Origin: Daedaleopsis sinensis
Taxonomy: Eukaryota; Basidiomycota; Agaricomycetes; Polyporales; Polyporaceae
DNA length: 64,000 bases
Assembly: GCA_033807695.1 (NCBI GenBank)
Contig: CM066307.1
Span: forward strand, 3,596,001-3,660,000
Reading direction: 5' to 3'
The translations under genes were made by a program, and so were the position numbers. Below, one piece after another: positions 12,305-23,459 of this stretch. Positions within the stretch are counted from its first letter, which is position 1. Every line of letters starts with the position of its first letter. The notes under the pieces were generated by a model, which saw only the letters and a list, made by a program, of their open reading frames with translations, made no database searches and was not told the DNA's origin.

Positions 12305-13700
12305 CTATGGGCGGGTGTAAAGAACTGCGCTGATGGCGTCCACGGCTGGTGAGAAAAGCCCGAGAAACATGGTCAGGGCGGCGATGCCCACTGTCCGCGC
12401 CGTCTGCTCAGGGATGGCTTCGAGCGCGTAGTAGGGCGGGCCAAGTTCAGCGCGAGCCGAAGTGATGAGAAGCTTTCAAGCGATAGATCTACTCCGTCTC
12501 GAGAGTCGAACGCGAACCTAACGATGCTCGGTGAGGTAAATGTTACTGTCTATGTATTGCCCTGCAAGACAGTAAACTTACTGATTAGATCTCGCGCATT
12601 GGATGTCGTCAGTTGCTCGAGTCCTTCTGGTCATCTGTCTCTAGGGTCATCACGAAATAAGGATCAATGGTGGTGTAGACGGCGACGGGAGGCGAATCAG
12701 ACAGGTGTAGGCCGCTAGCGGTTCGTCCTGCGTCCATCGATGGCTTCGAGAGGGAATCTGACGTTGAGGTGAGGGCAGTGTTTCGTGTAGACAAGGCACG
12801 AGCCTGATGATGTTCGGCCCCAGTAGCAAGGTCGGCATTCATGCCCTTTGTATGTGCGTTCTCCAGGCATGGCGGGGTACCGAGGGCTGGGGAAAAGGCG
12901 ACGACTGCGCCTGCCCGACGAACAGTGTCAGCGCCGACACGGACACAGGCTACGCAGGATGACTGGAGGCGGAGCTGGCCGGTATGGGCAGAGAGCAGGC
13001 ACTAGGAGGGAGCGAACGAACAGGGTTCGTCGCAGGCCCTAGAGGAAGGTCGAGTGCGAAGCGCGTCCTGCCAGGCTCGGAGATCCTGCTGTCGAGGTAG
13101 ACCCGTCCGGCACAACTTATGGTGTCGTCGACGAGAGGCTCGGCACACTGCATTTGCGGCATATCCTCCAACCATAGCGGAGGGGAGCGAGGAGGCGCGA
13201 ACGACGTTGGGCGGTGAGACATGTGCATGACTCTCCCCTGTGGAGGGGATTCCGATTCGACTGGTCCCTATCAGCGGTACGTGGCAGGTCCATCCACCAC
13301 GGCGTACGACAACCATTCAGCCACGGGATGCCCGCCCGGTGGCAACGTGAACATGTTGATCTCTCCGCGGCGCCCAGGCAGACGTCTGCCTGACGTCCTC
13401 ACCTTCTGCATATATTGCATAAATCGTCCACTATGGCTGCGCTGCGAGGTCGTATAAACGGCGGAACGATGCACGGCGCTAACATCCCAGGGAGACCGAG
13501 ATCCAGTTTGCCAGACACGAGAGCGAGACCCGGAAGTGCTCCTGGGCGATGTGCGTCGTCAGAGAAAAAGACGGGCCGCGTCACGTCGCCATACATAGGT
13601 GGAATCGAGAGCAGGATGAGGGGATGCAGCCGGCGGAAAGTCGTCGCAACGTAGCTCTGGAGCGCCTGCTCCTCGTCGTCCGCGGTGTTCTCCAGCCCGA
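12305..13700 (-). CDS. Putative multi-exon gene F, unknown function
   Basis: Not recognised. Several codon-biased stretches lie in line on the minus strand: about 13700-13400 (TADDEEQALQSYVATTFRRL ... GLALVSGKLDLGLPGMLAP), about 13230-12960 (EDMPQMQCAEPLVDDTISCA), about 12842-12610, and a 3' part 12470-12305 reading AELGPPYYALEAIPEQ and then a hydrophobic segment (TVGIAALTMFLGLFSPAVDA) before TAG at 12307..12305. Splice-like GT/AG borders separate them, but I could not join them with confidence. Positions 12481-12598 resemble 58381-58498 inside gene B across an exon-intron-exon stretch, so part of this gene may be a diverged relative of gene B. It could also be two genes or a decayed one. Confidence 0.35.
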
Positions 13701-14371
13701 GGCGAGTGAACTTAGCATTGGTCTGTTTGCGCTAGATTCTCTTGTGGACGAGACCTTGGTGAGAGACTGCGGTTGGGCCCAAAGCCACGAGAAGGGCCGC
13801 ATGTGACACTAGCGCGCGGAGGGAGGCGGACAGGCCTATTGTCTGGACATGGTGGGGCTAACGAGCTTCCGGAGGACTAGATCCGGTGGAGTTAGACGCT
13901 GATGTCTATGGCGAATCTCAGAGAGAGGGATTCGAGGGTACGGACATAATGGTGAGGGGGTACTTGCCGCAACCGGTCGGCGGTGTGTGCAAGCTGAGAC
14001 ACGTCCGAGTCAATGTAGCAAACAGGTGGAGGGGAGGGGCCAGTTCAGTATCACAACGCAGTGAGAGTGAACGTAGTTTCTCCAGGACGATAGTGATTCT
14101 TTTCGTGGCGTGTACAACGGGGCATGCATATTGAATGTTATGGTGGTCACAAACGACGCAGCTATCTCACAAACATCGTGTACAAGGCATACCGCTGCAG
14201 AAGGAAAGAAGGCGCTTGTATTCGCTGAAGTACCCGACCTAGCGCTAGTAATCGCCCACATCATCCAAAGTGCAAGCTTGAGATGGGGGGCGATATCGAT
14301 GGTACGCACAGGGATAGTTCGCATGCACGAAATCTCGCTGAATATCTGATGCCGACAGCACGGCACTTCAG

Positions 14372-14842
14372 TCACAACGACCTACAGGGGATGACGATGG
14401 ATGAGTCGGTGAGCAGAAGCCAACCGCCGTGTACACGCACCAATAATTCGACGAGACACGTCGAACCACTTCGCATCCTGGTCCTTAATCCCCAGAAGAC
14501 GAATAGCCATTGCACCCCAGTGTGATGACTGAGTGCGAGCACGTTGCGCTCGAGGCGAGGGAGGTCGGGGAACTCGCAGTACGTGAGGTAAGCCATGCGT
14601 TCCGCGATAATGAGCCTCCAGTCGTGGATGAACTCGCGAATCTCTTCTGGAGACTGGGTCGCACGGGTGCCTGGAGACAGCTCCTCGTAGAGAGCGTCGC
14701 CCCACCGATCGAGGCACTCTGCGCCGAGCTCGATTGCCCAAGCATATCTGACTGATCTGCCCTGTGGGACAAGTTTGAATTCAGGCTCCCGACGACGGCG
14801 AGTGTGTACAGAGACTGTGGCGGGAGCAGGAGGAGCAGACAT
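14372..14842 (-). CDS. Hypothetical protein, about 156 aa
   Basis: Open frame starting MSAPPAPATVSVHTRRRREP, with a basic N-terminus, then acidic/aromatic sequence (GAECLDRWGDALYEEL, SPEEIREFIHDWRLIIAERM). A TA-repeat (about 14883-14896) lies some 40 bp upstream of the ATG on this strand and could serve as a TATA element. Near 14490 an alternative frame reads GIKDQDAKWFDVSRRIIG and ends at a GTGCGT donor-like site, so the true 3' part may be spliced differently. No family recognised; might be the 5' part of the gene F region. Confidence 0.4.
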   Translation of the reverse strand: MSAPPAPATVSVHTRRRREPEFKLVPQGRSVRYAWAIELGAECLDRWGDALYEELSPGTRATQSPEEIREFIHDWRLIIAERMAYLTYCEFPDLPRLERNVLALSHHTGVQWLFVFWGLRTRMRSGSTCLVELLVRVHGGWLLLTDSSIVIPCRSL

Positions 14843-15448
14843 CGTGGGGGATTAAAGTGGCGCTACCGTCCGCCACCAACGCCCTATATATATATATGAA
14901 CTGTGCCGATAGGCGCCCGGTCCCCGCGAGCGCTTGTCGAGCGACGGTGCCGCAGTGCTCCGACTCACGATAAATACTTGAAATGCACGACGGCTGGCCA
15001 ACCGCGACTTTCAATAAGTATCTCCACACAGCAGGCAGTCCCCATGTATCTTCAAAATCGCCTCGCATTCATCTTGTTAAAGAACTACGCCGGCCCCCCG
15101 CCGCTCCCGCACGTAATTACTAATACTAGTAGGCAAGCCAAATTAGTACACTCAGGCTCCTCCGAGTCCCCTGTCGTAAGTGTGGATATCATGAGCGTGT
15201 AGTATAACCTTGTCTTACGTTACGTACTACAACCCTTGCTCGAGGAGGTCAGAAAGCGTGACTCGTCGATGTACTCGGATCCCTTCAACTTGCTTCTTCA
15301 CTACTCACTCACTCATCGATAGTGGATCCGGTGTACACTCAATCGTATTTCCGTGAGCTCAACAAGTGCACATACTAGATCCAGATCCCATCCTATCTAC
15401 ACCCCTCTATTTGGACCGCGCGGCGGACGTCCTCCCTAGGTGGCCTGC

Positions 15449-16148
15449 TCACTGGAAGACTGAAGGCACGGACGTCAGTCGCATACTTCACGCAAGGGTG
15501 TAGAAAGAGAGAGAGGTAGCACATACCGCGCAGGCTGTAGTTCGGGCCGTCGCTGTTCTCGTTGAAGTTCACCTGGCAGCGTACCTGGCCGATGGACGGG
15601 CAGGTGAAGGCGACCGAGTTTGAGTTCCTCGCGGAGGCGATGTTGAACGTGTCGTTCGGGTCCTGAAGCGCGTCGATGATGATGCGTCGGGGCGAGGTCG
15701 TCGCGGGGGCGGGGGAATGAGATCAGCAATGGTGCGTCACATTTTGAATCTTTGAATCAGACTTACGTCGACCTCGATCGAGCCAATGTGGCTCGCTTGG
15801 CCGGGCAGGCATCCTCCTGCGTCCGTCGCCTGGCAGGTGCTGCCATGAGTGAACGGGTGAGCGACCGAACTCGAGTCGGAGCAATACATCAATGGGGGAG
15901 GTTACTGACTAGCGCTGTCCAGCGTTGCAGCCGACGACAATCCACCAGATGTAGTGGCCGGGGCCGAGAGGACCAACGGAGCCGCAGCCAGACTGGGTAC
16001 TGAGGACGGCTGCGGGCTCAGCGTGGGCCTTGGCGTCGGCACCGTATGCCACGAGGGACGTAACGGCCTCTGAATCGGCGGCGGGGGTAGGGGTGGCGAC
16101 GGCGAGGCCGACGACAGCGAGGAAGGAAAGAAGGCCGGTGAACTGCAT
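15449..16148 (-). CDS. Small secreted protein with six cysteines
   Basis: Four exons (16148..15910, 15839..15767, 15662..15527, 15459..15449) give 152 aa; the last exon is only 11 nt and encodes the final codons VFQ and stop. The N-terminus MQFTGLLSFLAVVGLAVA is a signal peptide, with likely cleavage before TPTPAAD. After a short Ala-rich linker there are six cysteines, in the contexts QSGCGS, VGCNAG, TCQA, GGCLPG, FTCPS and VRCQVN. These would suit three disulfides. DPNDTFNIAS contains a possible N-glycosylation site. Size, signal peptide and cysteine content fit the broad class of small secreted fungal proteins, which includes effector-like and cell-wall proteins; I recognise no named family. 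It stands alone, with no related gene in the window. Confidence 0.75.
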
Positions 16149-17199
16149 TGTTGGTCGAAGTTGTTGTCGGGTGCTGAAGACGACTTGGAGTTCAAGGCTT
16201 GAAGACTGTGCGGTCTGGAGAGACAAGGGTGAAGTGTGAGGTCTTATATACCGAGGCCTCGCGCTCTGTTTGATCTTGCAAACCCATTGAGAATTGTTAA
16301 GGAACACTGCGGTGATACTCGCGCTTCGAATTGTTTGTTTGTGGTTCTTCGTTCAGTGTAGCACGAGTAGCTAGTGATAGTCAATTGGAAGGCTTAACGG
16401 CACCACTGTGACAGCGGGGTGTCCAGTGTGCGCTCGGGAGCCGGACTGAAGTCAAGCGAACGCCCGGTACGCGCACTCCGGCCACTGAGGACGCCTGGCG
16501 TGACTCATATTGGGAATGTTGCAGATTTATATGGCCAGAACTCCACGAATACGTCGGCTCGGCCTGTCTGGCTGTTCAGTAAGGCTGTGAATATCAAACA
16601 AGGAGAGTAGAGTGATACTTGACCAGTGTGGATACGTATACGGGCGCGAGAGTAGCTTTGCTCATGACAAGTACTGCCGCAAGGCCCCTGTATCTCAGAG
16701 TCATGAGTCTTAAAAAGCTAGGGTACACGTACTATGAGAATGAGGCTGCCTCAACATTACAGCAAGCCGCCCAAAAGCGGCTGAACAGTTTGAGAAATGG
16801 AAGGTAGCTCTAGTCTTGGACAGCACGGTCTCAGAGGTATAATCTTCATTTAATTGTGCTACACCTCACTAGAGCTAGAGATTGGGCGACTACAAAGGAG
16901 CGCGAATCATCAGTACTGTCACATTGTGTCTTTGCGCTTTGCTACTCACCGTCGGTCCGAATCGTATCACTGACTTGCGGAAGCTACTTCTTTGATTTCC
17001 CCGATGACATCGCAGTAGAAACGCGCGCCACAAACAGTACATAACTTTGAGGACTACTGAAATACGCTCTAGAGTAGTCGTAAAAGTGCCGGCTGAGACC
17101 GTGGCCTCACGGAAACATCACAATGCAAGACACATCCGACACACGGCCGGACACTTCCTCATACCATACCAGGGTCAACACATACCGACTTACACGCCT
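16149..17199. other. Intergenic, no gene seen
   Basis: About 1 kb upstream of the secreted-protein gene. Only short open frames without splice continuity or recognisable motifs. The promoter of the secreted-protein gene must lie near 16150-16350, where TATATACCG is found at about 16244-16252. Confidence 0.45.
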
Positions 17200-17790
17200 G
17201 AGGGCGTCAGAACGCCACAGCGGCTCGCTGTGCTTCTCGTCCGCCACCAGACTGCAGGTGGATGATCATATCCGTAGACACCGTCAAGTCAGAGCTCTCC
17301 CGGACCCTGCGGCACAGCCTCGGAGAACCAAGGAGCGAGGACGCACACACAATCATGCCGTCGCAGGTGACTTGCGCGAAGAAGGTCAGGGCGCAGACCG
17401 CCGCCTCGACACCACGTGCGCGCGAATCCGCCACCGGGTACCGAGCATGGAGACATCTGATTCTAACGGCTTTCAGCAAATGTATCAACCACGAGTCTGA
17501 CGGGAGCATGTCCACTATGGCTGTAACTGGGACTCACCATCGCGACCATGGCGAGAACGACGGCGCTTGCAACGAGCAGCGGCTACGCCGGCACGCCCCA
17601 GCGGCTCCGCGCGAGTCATTGAAGAGATGTGACAGTCGGCACCAGAACGGACGTTGAACCCGTGTCGGAGCGCGAGCAGGACGAGCGCAAGGACGGAGAG
17701 GGCACGAGGGACGCCGTGAACCACACTCTGCAAGCACACAACATCGAGGTTCGCGCCTACGATATGGGAGGCAAACATCGTAAAGCCTTC
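17200..17790 (-). pseudogene. Decayed fragment of a 7-TM protein gene
   Basis: On the minus strand, 17778..17640 reads NLDVVCLQSVVHGVPRALSV and LALVLLALRHG. This matches the first TM segment of the intact gene at 25.8 kb (NLGAVCLQSALYGIFLVLSA, VALVLLALRHG). Further on, about 17413-17345 reads EAAVCALTFFAQVTCDGMIV, matching EVAVNALTVFAQVICDGMIV of that gene. Between these blocks the frame changes and stops interrupt the match. The fragment is therefore a truncated, mutated relative in the opposite orientation, 8 kb away. Confidence 0.65.
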
Positions 17791-18692
17791 AGATGTTTAC
17801 GTGTTGTACAAACACAAGGCAAGTCTAGGTTTCGCCCAGGGCCTCCTCCAGTGCCTGTTCGATTTCAAATCAGAGTGTTAAAAGTCGGAGCAGCAGGGGC
17901 CCGCCAGGGCGTCGACGAGCTCGAGCTGATGAATCCTGCTGCGGGTAGCATTGAACACCTGACAGCTCCCTCGTACAGCTTTAAGCAGATGCGCCCCACG
18001 CGGAGAAGACGACGGAGTGAATTTATAGCCAGACACCTCGGGAGTTCGCAGGAGCCCAGTTCGCAGGTATCTTGGAGATTCGCAAGTGTACTTGAGCAGC
18101 GACAAACATCTCGCTCACCTCGGACGCACTCCTAAAGTACAGAGCTCCTTCTCGACGTACGTTCGCACATTCAGGCGCAGCTGGTCGTAGCCACGTAGAT
18201 CAGGAAGGGCAGTTCGTGTGAAATTTTTAGCGGTGGTATGTCGCTAGGAATTGATACACACCGTGCACCATCGGGTTTTCATGCTTCTGAGAGCGTCAAC
18301 AGTGACGCGAAGAGCTTGAAAGATCGGCGAACAAAAAGCGAAGCTTGAGACCGAAGCGCATGCAAGCCTGAAGCGTTGGTCGACAAGTCCACGACCGGTG
18401 AGGTGATGCATCCATGAGACTGCGTGAAAGGCATGGGGTTACGAAGGGGCTCTGAAGCACAAGAGAAAATTAGAAGACAGGAAACAGCAAGAAAAGAAAG
18501 AGCAAAGTCCGAGGCGGCTGTCAACCTGTCACGCCGACGCAAAGTACAGAGTGACCTGTCACAGGTCACACAATCTGAGTCACACCGCCCCGGGTCCGTT
18601 CCGGGGACCGGCATCGTCCCTTCAGTGCTACGCTCTTGGATCCTGCTCTTCTTTGTTGTCCTTGTCGTTTCTAAGCCCCATCGAAGACCGAG
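17791..18692. other. Intergenic, no gene seen
   Basis: About 0.9 kb upstream of the SRA-YDG gene. One plus-strand open frame ends at 18135 (basic, low complexity) and one spans 18424-18942, but the latter overlaps the spliced SRA-YDG gene in another frame. Neither has recognisable motifs. Confidence 0.4.
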
Positions 18693-20039
18693 ATGGGCTG
18701 GAAGTACCCTCCGCCTGTGGATCACACTAAGGAACCGTGCGTTCAATCGCGACTGTGCCCCCCGTGACGCGCAAACTGATCAAGACCCCGGGCCCACAGG
18801 GAAGTCTTCGGACACATCGCGGGCGTACCCGTCGGGTCTGTATTCTACGATCGGTGGGTGTCGACTCTCTGGCAATGGAACGGACCAAGATGCTCAACGT
18901 TCAACGTTCAACCTCTGCACCCGCAAGGTGGTGGCTCCATAACTACGCCGTGCATCGGGAAACAGTCGCAGGGATACGCGGCAATCGGCAGGACGGATGC
19001 TACAGCGTGGTGCTCAGTGGGAAGTACGAAGATGACCAGGACGAGGGGGAGGAGCTGTGAGTCCTTGATCCCTTCACACGTCGTCGCAATCGACCGTACA
19101 AGCGATCCCTGCCAGTATCTATGTCGGTTCTGGGGGTCGCGCCGCAGACGATAGCGGATCGAAGGTACGTCCCCACACGCAAAGCCGGCCGCGCACCATA
19201 CGCGTCACCCACCGACCCTTGCAGCTTTTCACCGGCCGCCAATCCTGCGATCAAGTCTGGTCTGGGCGGTTTAATGCGTCATTGAGGGTACGTCGCAGAG
19301 CGAGCTCGTAGGTGCTCGACGCTCGACCGCTCGACGCTGAGCAGTCCGGCCACACTCGTTGCCCAGGTATCCGCAGCTACCAAGAAGCCGGTGCGCGTCA
19401 TTCGCGGAGCGAGCACCCACCCCACATTCGCCCCCGTCAAGGGCTACAGATACGACGGCCTGTACGAGGTGCAACAGGTACGTCTTACAATATAAAACCG
19501 TCGACGACTTCAAACTTGTCCTGACCCGCAAACGATTGTGCAGGCGTGGATGGAGGGCGGCAAGCGGGGCTACAACGTGTGCAAGTTCCGCCTCAAGGTA
19601 CGTCTCCCGTCTCCGCTCTCCTCCGCTCCCCTTGCCCCGCCATCTCACACAAACCCACGCACAGCGGCTCCCGGACCAGCCCCCGCTCACGCGCTGGGTC
19701 GCCCCGCCAGACTACGCCGGCTGGCCCGCCCCGCTGTACTTCGGGCCGCCCGAGTTCGCGGCGGTCTGCATGTCCGCGCGGGCGCCGCGCTCGAAGTCGA
19801 GGAGGGGGCGGAGGCGCGCTGCCCCAGCCCCCCTGGACGGCGCGGACGGCGCGGACAGTAACACCCGACAGTTCCCGGAGAAGCGAGCGGCTGGGGCGGC
19901 TGGGGCTGCTGACCCGATCCCCCCGACGACGAACGCGGCGGCTACGAGGGGCGTTAGGCGCGGACTTGCGAGGGCGCAGGTGAAGACGCACTCTGAGCTC
20001 GCCCCGGCTTACACGGTCGAGGGTGCCTCGACGATGTAG
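18693..20039 (+). CDS. SRA-YDG domain protein 1
   Basis: Eight exons (18693..18736, 18800..18853, 18928..19056, 19116..19164, 19225..19287, 19367..19477, 19544..19597, 19665..20039) give 292 aa in a single frame. The SAD/SRA domain fills residues ~15-185. Its landmarks are VFGHIAGVPVGSVFYDRW, AVHRETVAGIRGN, CYSVVLSGKYEDD, YVGSGGR, QSCDQVWSGRFNASLR, KKPVRVIRGAS, APVKGYRYDGLYEV (the YDG motif), YNVCKFRLK and RLPDQPPLTRW. SRA domains flip out and bind (hemi)methylated or otherwise modified cytosine. UHRF1-type proteins join SRA to RING and Tudor domains, but here the domain stands alone with a basic Ala/Pro/Arg-rich C-terminal tail. A nuclear role in reading DNA methylation is inferred. The exon pattern nearly equals that of the second copy at 53.4-54.7 kb. 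Confidence 0.9.
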
Positions 20040-20206
20040 TCGCGGCTACTTGTTAGTGGCGCCAGACATCCGTGACGTCTCCCTTCTTTGCTTAGCTTTG
20101 GGGATTTGCGCGCAAGGTGGCCCGGGCGGTCGTGAACTTGGGAATGTATGTAATAGTAACGTTTCTTGGATTGGGACTCTATGCGGCGTTGTACGATAGA
20201 TGAACC

Positions 20207-20412
20207 GTGAGTGCTCGCAGTTGTCCGACGCGCTTGGGTTTGCACTGACATTCTGCTGACAGGTGTACTCGGGCTCCGGGTGTTGTCTGTTGTACGACGA
20301 AACGTGCATGTGAGTACTCGCAGTTATCTGACGCGCTTCAAGCTTGGGTTTGCGCTGACGCTCTGCTGACAGGTGTACTATTGTGTATGGACGTGTATGG
20401 TCGCGGACACTG
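20207..20412 (+). repeat. Two-copy tandem repeat with intron-like units
   Basis: Units begin at 20207 and 20310, 103 bp apart. Each starts GTGAGT(G/A)CTCGCAGTT and carries GACGCGCTT, TTGGGTTTGC and CTCTGCTGACAGGTGTACT-like endings. Each therefore looks like an intron (GTGAGT ... CTGACAG) plus a short following segment. It may lie in the 3' transcript region of the SRA-YDG gene. No protein could be read through it with confidence. Confidence 0.55.
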
Positions 20413-21948
20413 GATGCTTATATGTGACCCCTCCGGGTGAGCATTTGCTCGCTCTATGTAGGTGACTAGTGAGCACGAGCGCCGGTGCTTCTTGCTCCTC
20501 AACCAGCCGAAGTGAAGGTAACAATCGATCCCCTTCGGACGCAATAAACCATCAGGCCTCACGCCCCAGGGCGCTGCATGTGGCTAATAAACACCAACCC
20601 AACCCTGGCGAAAGCCGGAGACCGTGCTCCTCGACCGGTCGCGTATGCACAGGAAGGGGTCTACAGGGAGGACAGTTAACTTGCAGGTCACCCGGCATAC
20701 CAGCAAACGTCAGGCCGACGCACGAGCTCCCGCTGTGACCCTAAAGAGGCGGCTTCGAATTCGGTGCTGGTCCAGCGCCGCAGTCGGGCGTAGACCGCCC
20801 GGTCCGCCGACGTTGCTCTCTCGAGTGGATCTCCATGCTCCATGTTCGATCGCCGAACTTCGCGGGGACCCACGACGTCGACTCGGAGCACGCCGCGCCT
20901 GTATAGCGCGGGCACACCGCGGCCGGGCGTCGGTGCCCCGGTGATATCTGGGGTGGAAGTTCCCGTTACGGTTGTCGGATTGTCTTCAGTCGTCGGCACG
21001 GGCGGTGTCCGAGTCGGTATCGTCGGACGAGCGTACGTATACTAGGGCGTTTGGAACATGTGTATGAGGAACCTCAAAGCTTCCCCTCCCCATTCCCGTT
21101 CTGTACAGTGACGTCAGAACGTTTGGGGGTGCAAGCTGGCCACGGGCGTATCTACACGCTTACCGGACGCATCGAGACCCTCAAGTTCAGGGCAAGGACG
21201 ACAAGTTGTGCATCCTCCTTCCTACACGGTGACAGAGCGCCCATTGAACGCGACGTCGAACCTCGGGAGGCGCTACTCAGCTGTCCAGAACCCGCGAGCG
21301 TGTATAGAACCCCTCGAAGGATACGGACACCGAGTGCATGTTGCGTAGCAGCGTAACTTAAAGGTACAGCAGCCCCATTCTTCTCTGCGATAGAGCGTCA
21401 CTTCACTCATTCTACCCCTTTTCTACGGTTCGATCGCACCCTTAGGGTTTTCTATGACTGTATAGAGGTATTCTATTCTGACTGTCAACTGTACTCGTAC
21501 CAGCGCGCTGCATAGTATGCTTTGTTGCGTCCAAGTCAGGCCCACATACTTTCACCGCGATCATCGATCTTAGGCCTATGGTCTAGCCCTGTTCAAAGTA
21601 GCCTCGCTCTCACTTCACATGTAGTCAGCGTCAGTACTGACAGCACGAATAGTACTCCGCTGATATCATCCTCCTAAGTAGTCCCAACTACCCTCTTCCT
21701 CTGAACGGATGACGTCAGAACCTCAATTGATGTAAGCTAGTCTGGGGCGCTCGACGAGCGTCTACACCGCCATATTGGGACAGCACGGGCGCTTCGGATA
21801 GGGTAAGACTCCCACCGGCGTCGGGCCTCTGCTCCTTGCTCTTTCCATCCTCCCCGCCCAGTCCACGAATCTGCTCCCGTGCCCGCACCGCGCCCTCTCT
21901 ATCCCCGCACACACGTCGAACGCCGGGCACCCCACGTCGTCGACCACC
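20413..21948. other. Intergenic, no gene seen
   Basis: About 1.5 kb between the SRA-YDG gene and the hydrolase gene. Open frames up to ~106 codons occur on both strands, but none shows a motif, a paralogue or splice support. The long minus-strand frame 21715..22452 is the antisense shadow of the GC-rich hydrolase gene. Confidence 0.45.
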
Positions 21949-22566
21949 ATGTCTTCCTCTGCCGCCACCACCCCGGAGGCCCCCGAACGCGCGGCGCACG
22001 ACGACGACGACGCGAAGCGCGTCCTCCTCATCCTCGACGTCCAGCACAACATGCTCGCCGACCCGCCCGCCGGCATCCCCGCCGGGGCGACCGTCGGCCC
22101 CAACATCGCCTCCATCCTCGCCTACGCCCGCGCGGCGGTGCCCCCGCCGCGCATCGTGCACGTCCGCAACTGCGGGGACGCGTGCGAGCCGGACGAGCTC
22201 GGCACGCACGGCTGGGAGCTCGTGAACGCGCCGCGCGCGGGCGAGTACGTCGTCGACAAGCGCAAGAACAACGCGTTCGCGGGCACGGAGCTCGGCACGA
22301 TCATCCCGCCCACGGCGGAGATCATCATGGTCGGGATGCAGAGCGACTTCTGCATCCGCGCGACGTGCAGCGCCGCGCTCTCGCGCGGGAACGAGGTGCT
22401 CCTCGTGCGCGGCGCGCACGCGACGTACGACCGCATCGAGTACCACAACCACGGGCTCATCACGACCGCGGCCGAGGTCGAGAAGGAGATCGAGGGCGAG
22501 CTCGAGGAGGCGGGCGTCGTCATGCTCGACATGAAGGATCTCCCGGGTATGTTCACCGACCGTTGA
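21949..22566 (+). CDS. Isochorismatase-like cysteine hydrolase
   Basis: Single-exon frame of 205 aa; the ATG sits in a strong context (CCACCATGT). The fold signature is clear. VLLILDVQHNML carries the catalytic Asp (D30). EYVVDKRKNNAF carries the catalytic Lys (K104). IIMVGMQSDFCIRATC carries the nucleophilic Cys (C135), preceded by the VGM.SDFC pattern of this superfamily. The N-terminal 20 residues are an Ala/Asp-rich leader without signal-peptide character, so a cytosolic enzyme is expected. Members hydrolyse isochorismate, nicotinamide, N-carbamoylsarcosine and similar amides; the substrate cannot be told from sequence. A GTATGT donor-like site near the end (~22548) leaves a small chance of a spliced 3' extension, but the ending DLPGMFTDR is typical enough to accept. 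Very high third-position GC compared with neighbours. Confidence 0.88.
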   Translation: MSSSAATTPEAPERAAHDDDDAKRVLLILDVQHNMLADPPAGIPAGATVGPNIASILAYARAAVPPPRIVHVRNCGDACEPDELGTHGWELVNAPRAGEYVVDKRKNNAFAGTELGTIIPPTAEIIMVGMQSDFCIRATCSAALSRGNEVLLVRGAHATYDRIEYHNHGLITTAAEVEKEIEGELEEAGVVMLDMKDLPGMFTDR

Positions 22567-23459
22567 TCCCCTCCCCTCCCTCCCTCCCTTGCGCGCCCCC
22601 GCCGTTCTCGAGAACCGAGTCTGGGAGGAGGAGGCATGGAAGGATGGAGCGGCTGCTGCGGCCGTTTTCTTGGAAGTTAACTTATCTCGCTACGTTCTGG
22701 TGTCGGTACGCATACACAACGCTCGTCTCGCTCGCTCTCCGTCTCTGTCCCTGCGCTCTCACAATCTGCCGCCATGTCCAGTCTCCACGGCCGATAGGCC
22801 CCCGGGTAGATATGTCGATATCCCATCCCTCATGCATCGTCCACGGATTGTAAAATGTGTGTGTACTCTGGCTTAGGCTTCTTATCGCATCCACCCCTGT
22901 ACGTATACTCCCTAGCTCCTCGCATCGCATCATCATCACGTGCAGCATTCATCGTCCGCGCGACCGACGACGCGGACTCGGACGGTTAGAGGTTTTCGAT
23001 CGCACGGTACGTCATGTCCCCCATCGTTCTGTGGGCTAACAACCTCCCTGTTAGGCGCATTTCGTGCCGAGTGCGTGAGCGACGTAGGAGAACTGCCCAT
23101 GCAGGTCGATGGCTCGGGCACGTGCGCCGCCCGGGGGCTTCGGGGACTCTGCTTACTCCCCTTCGCAAAGACGATCGCGAGCATTTGTGGTTCCATGTCC
23201 AGCGGAGATCTTGCGCGGGGGCCTGTTGCACCTTGCGGGCGACAGCGCCCCGCGCGATCTAGCGCTGCATGCTCACGGCTTATTCCCTCGACAGACCTTA
23301 CGGTGGAAGGCGGCAGGAAACACGATGCCGATATCCTCGGACAAGCAGCGTTCCTTACCCCGACCACCACCGCAAGAAGCCGGAGGGGACGCAGGCAGCC
23401 CTCAGGCTCGGTTCTAGGGGAAGCGCGCGTCGTTACTGTCCCCCGCCAATCCCTTGGGG
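22567..23459. other. Unresolved stretch between hydrolase and repeat block
   Basis: A plus-strand frame stays open through 22940-23760 (273 codons) and runs into the repeat block. It is arginine/serine-rich, has no motif I know, and is mirrored by open frames on the other strand, so it may be chance in GC-rich DNA. It could be the 5' part of a gene containing the repeats. Confidence 0.3.

Noticed and set aside
21715..22452. 245-codon open frame on the minus strand
   Set aside because: Antisense to the isochorismatase-like gene; its Arg/Glu/Ala composition is what GC-rich third positions on the other strand produce. The catalytic triad motifs are on the plus strand.
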